Of a stretch of 64,000 nt of DNA, positions 8,144 to 16,270 are shown piece after piece. This DNA is from RZYY01 sp036794825 (GTDB lineage: Bacteria; Bacteroidota; Bacteroidia; Bacteroidales; 4484-276). The notes under the pieces were generated by a model. The model worked only from the letters and a program-made list of their open reading frames with translations, had not been told where the DNA came from and did not search any database. The position numbers and the translations under genes were made by a program. The DNA is taken from NCBI GenBank assembly GCA_036794825.1, contig DAIRGA010000015.1:57572-121571 (forward strand), written 5' to 3'. Within the stretch, counting starts at the first letter, position 1; each line of letters opens with the position of its first letter.

Positions 8144-9367
8144 TCAGTCCTTTCTTATGGCTTCAGAAGGATTCAGCCTCAGCGCCCTGATTGCCGGGTA
8201 TATCGAGGTAATCAGTGCAGTAAATATCGTTAACAGGGTTACGGTAAAGAAAAATGATGGGTCAAGCGATGGATACACCACTGAATCAAAGCCAAAATCA
8301 TTCAGCGAATCGCCACCGACCGTGGCAAAGTCAATCCCCGTAAAATGAAAAAGCCTGATGGTGACGATGCCGAATAGCATCCCGCCTAATCCTCCTGTCA
8401 GCGTAATAAACAGGGTTTCCATCAGTATCATCCCGAAAATCCGCCTTTTATTCATCCCGATAGCCATTAGCATACCCAGTTCTCTGATCCGTTCGTAAAC
8501 CGACATCAGGATAGTGTTGAGCAGCCCAAAAGCCAGTGCCAGTAGTATCACCAGAAGAATCACCGTCATCATCACACCAGTCATCTCCTGCATATAACTC
8601 AGTTCCGGTGAGATCTCCTTCCACGTTTTGACGGTAAGATGGCTGTACCGGGATTGAAAATGCAGTGCAACTTTGTTAACCGAGTCAAGATCGTGGCAAA
8701 TCAATGCCACCTGGTTGATAATTATCTCACCGGCAACAATTTCATTCAGATCCTGGTGAAGCACATAAGCATTTAGTTCGTCATTCAGCGTATTGGAAGT
8801 CTGGTAGATGCCGCTGACCCTGAACAACGAGGAAGTGAGTTCGCCGCTGGTATCCTGAAACGTTACCACTACCCTCGACCCGATTCTTACCTTCATTTTA
8901 TCCGCCAGCTTCCGGCCAAGAAGAATCGGGCTCTTTTCCTCTCCGGCAAAGTAGCTTCCTTCAGTCACATTTTCATTCAACCCTGTGGTCTGAGCCTCCA
9001 TTTCAGGGTCAATACCGTTAATTTTTATCCCGGTAGTGAGGTTGGAACTTGCAATCATCCCGCTTACCAGCGTTCGCATAGTGAAAGCCTTAACATTCTC
9101 ATTCTCTGATATTTCTTTGCCCAACGATTCCCACGCGTCAATCCGGTGAACGACATTGTTCTCTTTGAGGTAATCGGGATTGTGCATCTGGATGTGCGAA
9201 AACTGCTGCTGAATGCTGGTACGAAACCGTTGCTCCATCAGCCCGGTGGTGATTGAGGCCACAAATACTCCTGCCCAAAGCCCGATCATCACTGCGAAGA
9301 TCATGACCAGACTTCGCCTCGGATTCCTCCATATATTGCGCCACGCCAATTTGATGAGCATCTTCAT
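8144..9367 (-). CDS. FtsX/LolC-like ABC permease (first of two)
   Basis: The 407-residue protein has one N-terminal membrane helix (about 20-40), a large periplasmic MacB-PCD-like domain (about 45-270), and three C-terminal helices containing the FtsX motif LLNTILMSVYERIRELGMLMAIG. The tail SIYPAIRALRLNPSEAIRKD is diagnostic of this permease family. It pairs with the equally long permease at 9371-10594 (3-nt gap), suggesting a LolC/LolE-like heterodimer driven by the ATPase at 7429. Confidence 0.9.
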   Translation of the reverse strand: MKMLIKLAWRNIWRNPRRSLVMIFAVMIGLWAGVFVASITTGLMEQRFRTSIQQQFSHIQMHNPDYLKENNVVHRIDAWESLGKEISENENVKAFTMRTLVSGMIASSNLTTGIKINGIDPEMEAQTTGLNENVTEGSYFAGEEKSPILLGRKLADKMKVRIGSRVVVTFQDTSGELTSSLFRVSGIYQTSNTLNDELNAYVLHQDLNEIVAGEIIINQVALICHDLDSVNKVALHFQSRYSHLTVKTWKEISPELSYMQEMTGVMMTVILLVILLALAFGLLNTILMSVYERIRELGMLMAIGMNKRRIFGMILMETLFITLTGGLGGMLFGIVTIRLFHFTGIDFATVGGDSLNDFGFDSVVYPSLDPSFFFTVTLLTIFTALITSIYPAIRALRLNPSEAIRKD

Positions 9368-9370
9368 GGT

Positions 9371-10594
9371 TTATTGTTTTGCTTCTGTGATGTTTAGCCT
9401 GAAAATCTTGTAAGCGGGGTAAATAAAAGTAATCATCGAAATCGCCAGCACTATCTGTGCTTGCGATACAAACACCTGAGGGTCGGCCGAAAATGGCATA
9501 ACAGGCTCAAATCCATAGTCAATCATCGCCTGAGCCATCTCACCGGTAAGCTGGATAGGATGCAACCGAAACCAGATCACTACGGGAATTGAGGCTATCA
9601 TTCCAGCAATCACCCCGATAAAACTGATCATCAGCGTTTCGAAAAACGAAACTACCGCAAGCTGGCTTCTTTTCAGCCCAATCGAAATCAGCATGGCAAA
9701 TTCCCGCTGCCGTTCTATCATCATGGTGATGATGGTGCCGAATAGTCCGAACGCTATGACAATATAAAGTATCATAACCATTATTTTTGTACCTGCCTGG
9801 TCAAACTTCATCAGCTTCAACAGATCTGCCAGCAGGTTTTCCCAGGTGATTACATTGTACCATTCAGGGTCGGTCTTTTTAGCTATGGCTGCTGCAAGTT
9901 GATGAGTTTTATCAGGATTTACCGGCATGATTATCAGTGAGGTAAGTCTATCATCAGCACCATAAAACCACTGTGCCCTGCTCAGCGACATGTAGATCGT
10001 GTTGTTGTTCATTTCCGGAATCTTCAGGTCAACGATACCTTTCACTGCAAATCTGCCTGCAGCGGTTGTTCCCTGGAACCCTTGTCCAAGAAGAATCAGC
10101 GTATCGCCCGTGTACCTTTTCAGAATTTCTGCCAACCCTTTGGCCAGTAATATCCCATCGTCGCCGGCTTGCAGGAACTCGCCACTGATTAGCTTTCTGT
10201 CCAGGTCGTTCATCGTAGTCTCGCTCATTGGGTCAATTCCCATAACCAGACTTCCGCGGGTCTGACTTTCGGTGGCGGCTAAGGCAAAATTCTGAATACG
10301 AGGAACGATGTAAGAAATTTGATCGGAAAAACCGGCGAGCGTTTCCTTCAGTTCTTTGCTGTACAGCAGGCTGTTGTCTATCGAAGGCTCCTCCTCGTAA
10401 AGCACATCCTGCACCTGGATATATCCTGTGCTCAGTTTCACCATGCTGTCAATCATCCGCTCGTAGGAACCATTTTCAAACGAGATAAAAACGATAGCCA
10501 GCAGCACAGCAAAAAGTACCGAACTGATGGTGATCAAAGTTCGTTTCCGGTTCCGCCACAAATTACGCCACGCCAGTGTAAAAAGCATTTTCAT
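9371..10594 (-). CDS. FtsX/LolE-like ABC permease (second of two)
   Basis: Again 407 residues with the same topology: an N-terminal helix after WRNLWRNRKRT, a periplasmic domain at about 45-270, and helices with IITMMIERQREFAMLISIGLKRSQ, ending FIYPAYKIFRLNITEAK. It differs enough from its neighbour to be a paralogue, not a recent copy. It lies 8 nt downstream of the LolA-like gene and 3 nt upstream of the other permease, so all are co-transcribed. Substrate unknown; lipid or lipoprotein handling is inferred from the LolA-like partner. Confidence 0.9.
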   Translation of the reverse strand: MKMLFTLAWRNLWRNRKRTLITISSVLFAVLLAIVFISFENGSYERMIDSMVKLSTGYIQVQDVLYEEEPSIDNSLLYSKELKETLAGFSDQISYIVPRIQNFALAATESQTRGSLVMGIDPMSETTMNDLDRKLISGEFLQAGDDGILLAKGLAEILKRYTGDTLILLGQGFQGTTAAGRFAVKGIVDLKIPEMNNNTIYMSLSRAQWFYGADDRLTSLIIMPVNPDKTHQLAAAIAKKTDPEWYNVITWENLLADLLKLMKFDQAGTKIMVMILYIVIAFGLFGTIITMMIERQREFAMLISIGLKRSQLAVVSFFETLMISFIGVIAGMIASIPVVIWFRLHPIQLTGEMAQAMIDYGFEPVMPFSADPQVFVSQAQIVLAISMITFIYPAYKIFRLNITEAKQ

Positions 10595-10602
10595 GGCGAT
10601 AT

Positions 10603-11370
10603 TTATTTGACGGTTGTAAGATTCTGCATGGAGAAAAATGCTTCGGTCAGTTTTATTCCAAAATCAGCTTTGGTTGTGGTAACTATCGTGCTGTTGCCCG
10701 TTTTGTTTTCCGGGATCATCTCCATGGTTGCCGGCAAAAGACGTCCGCCCATCCGGGTGAAATCCCTGAAATGCACTGTGTTGACCAATGCACCGGTTTC
10801 GTCGTAGTTCTGTACCTTTACGGGTAGCAAATACTCTGCATCAATCCGGTAAACCACACTTTCGTAAACTACTGGTGTGTCAGGTTTCGGCTTCAGCCCG
10901 ATGATATGATAGTTGCGCCTGTCAATCACTTCGGCGCCAAGGTAGGTGTGGGTATAATCATTCACTATTGAGATTCCACGTACCAAATCATCGTTGGTAA
11001 AGTCCGATCCCATCCACGACTGCGACATCATCGAAGGAGGCATTTTTACCGTCCGGTCAATAGTCGGAACATAATTCCAGATCTCATTTTTCCTTTTCAG
11101 AAAAGCAGTCCCATTATCTCTTGCTGGTGCAGTGACCACGATCAGCGAGTAATCGTTTCCCAGTGACCAGCCTTTCATTGTTATTTCCCTCGAATAGCGC
11201 GGACGCACCGTGGTCATGGTCATTTCGTTGTAGGAAGCCTCGCCACGCATGTTTTCATCCACCTGCCTGATGATAGCTGTTGCGTCCTGGCTCCTTGCTT
11301 CACGAAACGCCGTAAAAATGCCCAGCGGGAGGATTAAAAGCAGAAGTGCCCTGTTAACTGAATTTTTCAT
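10603..11370 (-). CDS. LolA-like outer-membrane lipoprotein-sorting protein
   Basis: This 255-residue protein has a signal peptide (residues 1-27, ending REARSQ) and then a LolA/LolB-like half-barrel of the COG2834 type: a helix IIRQVDENMRG, strands around SYNEMTMTTVRPRYSREITMKGW, and a conserved WNYVPTIDRTVKMPPSMM and SWMGSDFTNDDLVR segment. Such proteins carry lipids or lipoproteins across the periplasm. It is the first gene of the operon with two FtsX permeases, an ATPase and an outer-membrane barrel. It is not the housekeeping lolA, whose partners differ, so the physiological cargo is open. Confidence 0.85.
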   Translation of the reverse strand: MKNSVNRALLLLILPLGIFTAFREARSQDATAIIRQVDENMRGEASYNEMTMTTVRPRYSREITMKGWSLGNDYSLIVVTAPARDNGTAFLKRKNEIWNYVPTIDRTVKMPPSMMSQSWMGSDFTNDDLVRGISIVNDYTHTYLGAEVIDRRNYHIIGLKPKPDTPVVYESVVYRIDAEYLLPVKVQNYDETGALVNTVHFRDFTRMGGRLLPATMEMIPENKTGNSTIVTTTKADFGIKLTEAFFSMQNLTTVK

Positions 11371-11527
11371 AACCTCTTCTTATTTAAAGTAATAGAATGA
11401 ATGAAAAGATTTCTCCGGATAAGGCTGTATAAAAAATTAACCAAAGGAAATAAAAACTATTGTATCTTCAGCTACTAAAGGCAGGATTGTTCGGTTTTGT
11501 AATGAAAGAGTATCGCAGAAAGATAAA

Positions 11528-11559
11528 TAAAAAAGCCTGAAAGTGCTCACTATCAGGCT
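11528..11559 (-). terminator. Rho-independent terminator of tRNA-Val
   Basis: On the minus strand, AGCCTGA and TCAGGCT form a perfect 7-bp stem with a 12-nt loop, followed directly by a run of six T. It lies 18 nt beyond the 3' end of the tRNA. Confidence 0.75.
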
Positions 11560-11576
11560 GATGAATCATTTTTCTG

Positions 11577-11651
11577 TGGGCATTACTGGACTCGAACCAG
11601 TGACTTCCACCCTGTCAAGGTGACACTCTGAACCAACTGAGTTAAATGCCC
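11577..11651 (-). tRNA. tRNA-Val(GAC)
   Basis: The minus strand folds into a full cloverleaf: acceptor GGGCATT/AATGCCC, D arm ACTC/GAGT, anticodon stem TCACC/GGTGG with the seven-base loop TTGACAG (anticodon GAC, reading GUC), variable loop AAGTC, and T arm ACTGG/CCAGT around TTCGAGT. The discriminator is A, and the CCA end is not encoded. A hairpin terminator follows. It stands alone between two protein-coding operons. Confidence 0.95.
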
Positions 11652-11781
11652 GTACAATAAATCGGCTGCAAAAATAGAGGATTTTTTTTTGGTGATCAAT
11701 TTCCTGCCAAAAAAACCTTTGTCAGGTCACAGTTTTTACCATCACATCAACCAGGAAACATTTCCCAACAAACAGATACAT

Positions 11782-11789
11782 TATTTTTG
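11782..11789 (+). promoter_or_regulatory. Probable fldA promoter, -7 box
   Basis: TATTTTTG fits TAnnTTTG about 93 nt before the flavodoxin ATG. The intervening leader shows no obvious structured element. Confidence 0.35.
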
Positions 11790-11881
11790 CTGCCTCGCTT
11801 CCTTCTGAACAAAAAAACCGTAACCCTGTTCTTTAAACGACTTGATAGTTTTCAGAAAAAAAAACATAATAAAAATTCATC

Positions 11882-12382
11882 ATGGCTAAAATCGGAATAT
11901 TTTACGGTTCATCCACCGGCCACACCGAAAAAGTAGCAGAACTCATTGCCAGGTCGTTTGGCGACCAGGCCGTCCCCATAAATGTCTCTGACGCAACTGC
12001 CGAAGACCTGAAAAAATTCCCTTACCTCATCCTAGGCACATCCACCTGGGATATCGGCGGAATGCAGGACGACTGGGAAGATTTCATCGAAACCCTGCAA
12101 AACGCAGATTTGAAAACAAAAAAAGTAGCCCTCTTCGGCCTTGGCGACCAGGAAAACTTCCCCGACAGCTTTGCTGATGGCCCCGGTGTAATCTGGAAGG
12201 CAATTTCGGGCAAAACCACTATCGTTGGTGAATGGCCAACAGAAGGTTATCAGTTCGACGAATCAGAAGCCGTGGTTGACGGTAAGTTCGTAGGGCTGGT
12301 AATTGACGAAGACAACCAGCCGAAACTCACCGCAGGCCGAATCAATGCCTGGGTGGATCAGCTTAAGAAGGATTTTAAGTAA
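11882..12382 (+). CDS. fldA: Long-chain flavodoxin
   Basis: The 166-residue protein opens MAKIGIFYGSSTGHTEKVA, the phosphate-binding loop of flavodoxins, followed by the two FMN-stacking loops STWDIGGMQDDWEDF and LFGLGDQENFPDSFADG. It holds FMN non-covalently and shuttles low-potential electrons, for example to pyruvate:ferredoxin oxidoreductase or nitrogenase-type partners; the partner here is unknown. It is a single gene with a -7 box about 93 nt upstream. Confidence 0.93.
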   Translation: MAKIGIFYGSSTGHTEKVAELIARSFGDQAVPINVSDATAEDLKKFPYLILGTSTWDIGGMQDDWEDFIETLQNADLKTKKVALFGLGDQENFPDSFADGPGVIWKAISGKTTIVGEWPTEGYQFDESEAVVDGKFVGLVIDEDNQPKLTAGRINAWVDQLKKDFK

Positions 12383-12519
12383 TCATCCGTTCATTGGGGT
12401 CTACTTTCTATTTCTTGCTTGTTTTGGCAGAGTTTTCTGCTGAACGCATGCAAAGGAAAAGGATAAATGTCTCTCAAGGTCCGTAGGACTCCTTAGGTGT
12501 ATTTTGTGGTCTATATAGG

Positions 12520-13521
12520 TCAGGGTGTTTCACCTGCAACTACCTCCAGTTCGTTCATTACCCCGGTTCGTATGACTTTCAGCGTCAGCTTTTTACCGAT
12601 ACAATCTTCAGTGAGCAGTTTATGCAGGTCATCAATCGAACCTACAGGATGACCGTTCATGCTGCAAAGTATATCTCCTTTGATCAGTGCGCTGTTTTCC
12701 ACACCTGACCTGCTGTCAATGCCACCTACATAAACACCGGTTTTCTTTGCCAGACCCAGCTGGGTCACAAGATGAACAGGCAGGTTTATGTTTTGCCCGA
12801 TGATACCGAGGTATGCCCTTTTGATCTTGCCTTTTGCAAGTAATTCATTGGAAATGTACCTGGCGATGTTCGACGACACCGAGAAGCAAATTCCCTGTGC
12901 CTCCTTGATGATGGCGGTATTAACGCCAATAACCTGACCCAGTGAGTTGAGCAGTGGCCCACCGGAACTGCCGGGGTTGATCGCTGCATCCGTCTGTATC
13001 ACATCGTCAATCAGCCTGCCCGATTGCGTCCGCAACGTGCGCCCCAAAGCGCTTACAATTCCGGAGGTCACAGTGTGCTGAAATCCCAACGGGTTACCTA
13101 TGGCAATGGCAATCTGTCCGGGCTGCAACCTGTCAGAATCGGCAAAAGTCAGAGGTTCAAGATGATCCGCCTTGATACCCAGCAGGGCAAGATCCGTTGC
13201 AGCATCGGCGCCAAGCACTTCTGCCGTGTACTCCTTCCCGTCAGGAAGCGTCACCTGTATCGGATTTGCTTTGCTCACCACATGGTGATTAGTAAGGATT
13301 ATACCGTTGGACGAAATCACAAATCCTGAACCCATTGCAAACGGTTGCTGCAAATTTTGATACGGACTCACCGGCTGTGCCTGCCCAACCCTTATATTTA
13401 CTACTGACTTTGATACCAATTTAACCACCCCTATTATCGTGCGTGAATACTCATCCAGCAAATGCCCGTCGTCCAGCTGACCTTCAGTGCTTACATGTAA
13501 AAGTCGAAAATTATCTTCCAT
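12520..13521 (-). CDS. HtrA/DegP-like S1C serine protease with one PDZ domain
   Basis: I start it at the ATG at 13521 (333 residues, MEDNFRLLHVSTEG). The catalytic triad is visible: His in LTNHHVV, Asp in AATDLALLG and Ser in NPGSSGGPLL. A single PDZ domain follows (about 225-330, KRAYLGIIGQNINLP to ELEVVAGE). Typical DegP proteins have a signal peptide and two PDZ domains; here neither a signal peptide nor an N-terminal membrane helix is evident from this start, and the longer frame from 13593 does not clearly add one. It may be cytoplasmic or use an unrecognised export signal. The role is probably protein quality control. Confidence 0.85.
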   Translation of the reverse strand: MEDNFRLLHVSTEGQLDDGHLLDEYSRTIIGVVKLVSKSVVNIRVGQAQPVSPYQNLQQPFAMGSGFVISSNGIILTNHHVVSKANPIQVTLPDGKEYTAEVLGADAATDLALLGIKADHLEPLTFADSDRLQPGQIAIAIGNPLGFQHTVTSGIVSALGRTLRTQSGRLIDDVIQTDAAINPGSSGGPLLNSLGQVIGVNTAIIKEAQGICFSVSSNIARYISNELLAKGKIKRAYLGIIGQNINLPVHLVTQLGLAKKTGVYVGGIDSRSGVENSALIKGDILCSMNGHPVGSIDDLHKLLTEDCIGKKLTLKVIRTGVMNELEVVAGETP

Positions 13522-13798
13522 CGAATCCAAATTTGGATTCCATTGCCAAACACCAGGCCAAATCACCATCAATGCCAAACTGTCGCAAATCATTGTGGCA
13601 ATATCTACTCCACCACCCCATTACCCCTCGGCTCTGCGAGCGTAGCGACGCAGCCTCAGCCCATTCACCGATTCACCCATCGCCCCATTTTCCCAAAAAT
13701 TTCAAAATGACCATCCTTTAACTTCGGGAGCTAGTTCTTTTCCTTAAACGCCCGATGTGGTTATGCATTCTGTTTTCTCTTCCATCTCCAATTTTGGC

Positions 13799-13806
13799 TA
13801 CTTTTG
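13799..13806 (+). promoter_or_regulatory. Probable phosphofructokinase promoter, -7 box
   Basis: TACTTTTG lies 27-34 nt before the ATG at 13833 and inside the longer open frame from 13755, so it favours the start at 13833. Confidence 0.5.
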
Positions 13807-13832
13807 CGCCGAATTTTAAACTAAATCAAATC

Positions 13833-15068
13833 ATGAAACCAACCATAGCAATACTTGCCGGAGGCGGACCTGCCCCCGGAATCAACACCGTAATCGGAAC
13901 CATCGCCAAAGTGTTTCTTACAGGAGGATACAGGGTTCTTGGGCTGCATGGCGGCTTTCAGAGCCTCTTCATCCCAAATCCTGAAATGGATGAAATCAAT
14001 TTTGAACATGCCGATAATATTCATAAACAGGGAGGATCAGCCATCAGGATGAGCCGCTACAAACCGAAGGATTCGGAGTTCAGTACCGATTTTTTTATCC
14101 GCGAAAATGTGAAATTGCTGGTTACTATTGGCGGCGATGACACTGCCTCAACAGCCAACCGGATTGCAAAATACCTTCAGGAGCATGCGGTGAAGATCCA
14201 GAACATCCACGTACCCAAAACCATTGACAACGATTTGCCGCTTCCCGAAGGCTCGCCCACTTTTGGCTACCAGTCGGCAAAACAGGAGGGCGTTCGCATT
14301 GCACAGACCGTTTACGAAGATGCCCGCACCAGCGGTAACTGGTTCATCGTTTCGGCAATGGGTCGCGAAGCCGGGCACCTCGCTTTCGGAATTGGGGCTG
14401 CCTGCCACTACCCGATGATTATCATCCCGGAAATGTTTAACAAAACCGACCTCACCATCCGCAAGATTGTCCGCCTTATCATTTCGGCCATTCTCAAGAG
14501 GAAAGTTCTCGGAATCACTTACGGCGCTGTAATCATCAGCGAAGGAGTATTCCACTTTATGTCTGATACTGAGATCGAATCCACAGGCATCAACTTCACC
14601 TACGACGAACATGGCCACCCGGAGCTGGGAAATGTAAGCAAGGCCCACATTTTCAATATTCTCGTGCAGCGCGAACTGAAACGACTGAAACTGAACGTAA
14701 AGAGCCGCCCGGTGGAAATCGGCTACGAGATCAGATGTGTGCAACCGGTTGCATTCGACCTGCTTTACTGTGCATTGCTTGGCATGGGAGTTAAAAAGCT
14801 CTTTGACCAGGGCGCCACAGGTTGCATGGTTACCTCTGACCCCAACGGAGACATTTCACCGCTTTACCTGAAGGATGTGGAAGATGAAAAGGGAAAAGTC
14901 AGACCTCGCCTTGTCAATATCAACTCACAAAAGGCAAAACTCGTGTATGGATTCAACCACCAATACATCACCGAAGATGACTACGAGGCCGCCTCGAAAT
15001 TTGTCGAAAATCCCGAAGAGTTTGATTTTTATAAAATCCTCGAGTGGGAAAAGATTGAAATTGTTTAA
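13833..15068 (+). CDS. pfp: 6-phosphofructokinase, probably PPi-dependent
   Basis: The protein (411 residues from ATG 13833, MKPTIAILAGGGPAPGIN) belongs to the phosphofructokinase superfamily. It keeps the N-terminal GGGPAPGIN loop, TIGGDDTAS, VPKTIDNDLPLPEG and MGREAGHLA. In this family GGDD (not GGDGS) and PKTIDND are associated with use of pyrophosphate instead of ATP, so diphosphate:fructose-6-phosphate phosphotransferase is the likelier activity; this is a motif-based inference. It would catalyse a reversible step of glycolysis in the cytoplasm. A small YccF protein gene follows 12 nt downstream. Confidence 0.85.
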   Translation: MKPTIAILAGGGPAPGINTVIGTIAKVFLTGGYRVLGLHGGFQSLFIPNPEMDEINFEHADNIHKQGGSAIRMSRYKPKDSEFSTDFFIRENVKLLVTIGGDDTASTANRIAKYLQEHAVKIQNIHVPKTIDNDLPLPEGSPTFGYQSAKQEGVRIAQTVYEDARTSGNWFIVSAMGREAGHLAFGIGAACHYPMIIIPEMFNKTDLTIRKIVRLIISAILKRKVLGITYGAVIISEGVFHFMSDTEIESTGINFTYDEHGHPELGNVSKAHIFNILVQRELKRLKLNVKSRPVEIGYEIRCVQPVAFDLLYCALLGMGVKKLFDQGATGCMVTSDPNGDISPLYLKDVEDEKGKVRPRLVNINSQKAKLVYGFNHQYITEDDYEAASKFVENPEEFDFYKILEWEKIEIV

Positions 15069-15080
15069 AATCAATTTGTT

Positions 15081-15455
15081 ATGAGTACATTGGGTAACCT
15101 TCTCTGGCTGATTCTGGGCGGCATTATCATAGCAATTGAATATCTGGTAGCAAGCCTCATCCTGATGATTACCATTATTGGAATTCCTTTTGGCCTGCAA
15201 ACGTTAAAGATGGGAATGCTGGCGCTTTGGCCATTTGGTCGTACCACCGTGCAGCGAAAATCAACCACCGGCTGTCTTTCGACTTTGATGAACATCATCT
15301 GGATCTTTGCCGGGGGGATTTGGATTGCCCTGAGTCATTTTGCCTTTGGGTTACTTCTGGCCATCACAATCATCGGGATTCCTTTTGCCCGTCAGCATTT
15401 CAAACTGGCTGGTCTGGCGCTCACTCCATTTGGAAGAGAGATTGTTCCGGCGTAG
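15081..15455 (+). CDS. YccF-domain inner-membrane protein
   Basis: The 124-residue protein contains two copies of the YccF repeat, each a hydrophobic hairpin ending in ITIIGIPFG/ARQ and then LAL(W/T)PFGR (residues 30-55 and 95-120). Four membrane segments are expected. It lies 12 nt after the phosphofructokinase gene, so it is probably co-transcribed, although a metabolic link is not evident. The function of the family is unknown. Confidence 0.88.
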   Translation: MSTLGNLLWLILGGIIIAIEYLVASLILMITIIGIPFGLQTLKMGMLALWPFGRTTVQRKSTTGCLSTLMNIIWIFAGGIWIALSHFAFGLLLAITIIGIPFARQHFKLAGLALTPFGREIVPA

Positions 15456-15660
15456 GAAAAGAGTGGGCAGTTCCCAGTGGGCAGTGGGCAGTGGGCAGTG
15501 GGCCGTCCTCAGTAGGCAGGAAGAAGTAAGAAGTAAAAAGTAAGAAGTAAAAAGTAAAAAGCAATAAGTAAAACGTCGAGCGTCAAACATCGAATGCCGA
15601 TCGCCAGACATCGAACGCCAAACGTCGAACGTCGAACGCCAAGCGTCGAACTCAAAATCC
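15456..15660. repeat. Cluster of three low-complexity intergenic repeats
   Basis: Three word families lie side by side: the 7-bp unit AGTGGGC four times in tandem at 15476-15503; AAGTAAGAAGTAAAA-type units at about 15520-15569; and about ten degenerate copies of a (C)GTCGAACG/CATCGAACG word at 15572-15650. They sit between the YccF gene and the merR gene 3' ends. No function is visible; they may be slippage products or fossil repeats. Confidence 0.8.
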
Positions 15661-15679
15661 GGTTCAAAATGTCTTTGGA

Positions 15680-16045
15680 CTAATTTTCCTTTTCGGGTGG
15701 GATGCTGAGATTATCGAGTTCAAGTTTTAAATCGGAGAGAAAACCTCTTATTTTTTGTAACGACTTGACAATCTCTACTTTATCTATCGTATCAGCTTTG
15801 TTCTGATCGAGTTTTTCACGGGCGCCTTTTAGTGTAAATCCACGCTCCTTAACCAGATGATAAATTACACGGAAATGCTCTACATCCTGAGGCGTAAATA
15901 GCCGGTTCCCTTTTTTATTCTTTTTCGGTTGAATAATGTCGAACTCCTTTTCCCAAAACCTGATCAGCGACGGACTGACATCAAACATACCGGCCACTTC
16001 GCCAATTTTATAATACATCTTTTCGACTGTGGGGGCTTTTGCCAT
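15680..16045 (-). CDS. MerR-family transcriptional regulator
   Basis: The 121-residue protein has an N-terminal winged helix-turn-helix (MYYKIGEVAGMFDVSPSLIRFWEKEF, residues 10-36; NRLFTPQDVEHFRVIYHLVKERGFTLKGAREKL, 48-80) and a short C-terminal helix. There is no sensing domain and no cysteine metal site, so the signal is unknown. Short proteins of this type occur next to M23 peptidase genes in many Bacteroidota, as here (peptidase gene 225 nt upstream on the same strand). Confidence 0.88.
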   Translation of the reverse strand: MAKAPTVEKMYYKIGEVAGMFDVSPSLIRFWEKEFDIIQPKKNKKGNRLFTPQDVEHFRVIYHLVKERGFTLKGAREKLDQNKADTIDKVEIVKSLQKIRGFLSDLKLELDNLSIPPEKEN

Positions 16046-16270
16046 AAGGGAGGAGGTTTATTTCAAAGTTGGAGCAGCCAGATTATTTTAAATTTCAAAT
16101 GTCAATTCACTCCATTCAAAGTCCTTCGGACAAATGTCAAAGAAATCGCATATTCAAAAAATCAAATTAAATCAATTTCAGCGAGTTAGATTCTTTTTGT
16201 GTTTGAATTTTTGACCATTTGAGCTTTGAACTTTTGAATTTGTTTGGTATTTGAGTTTTGTTTATGTAGA

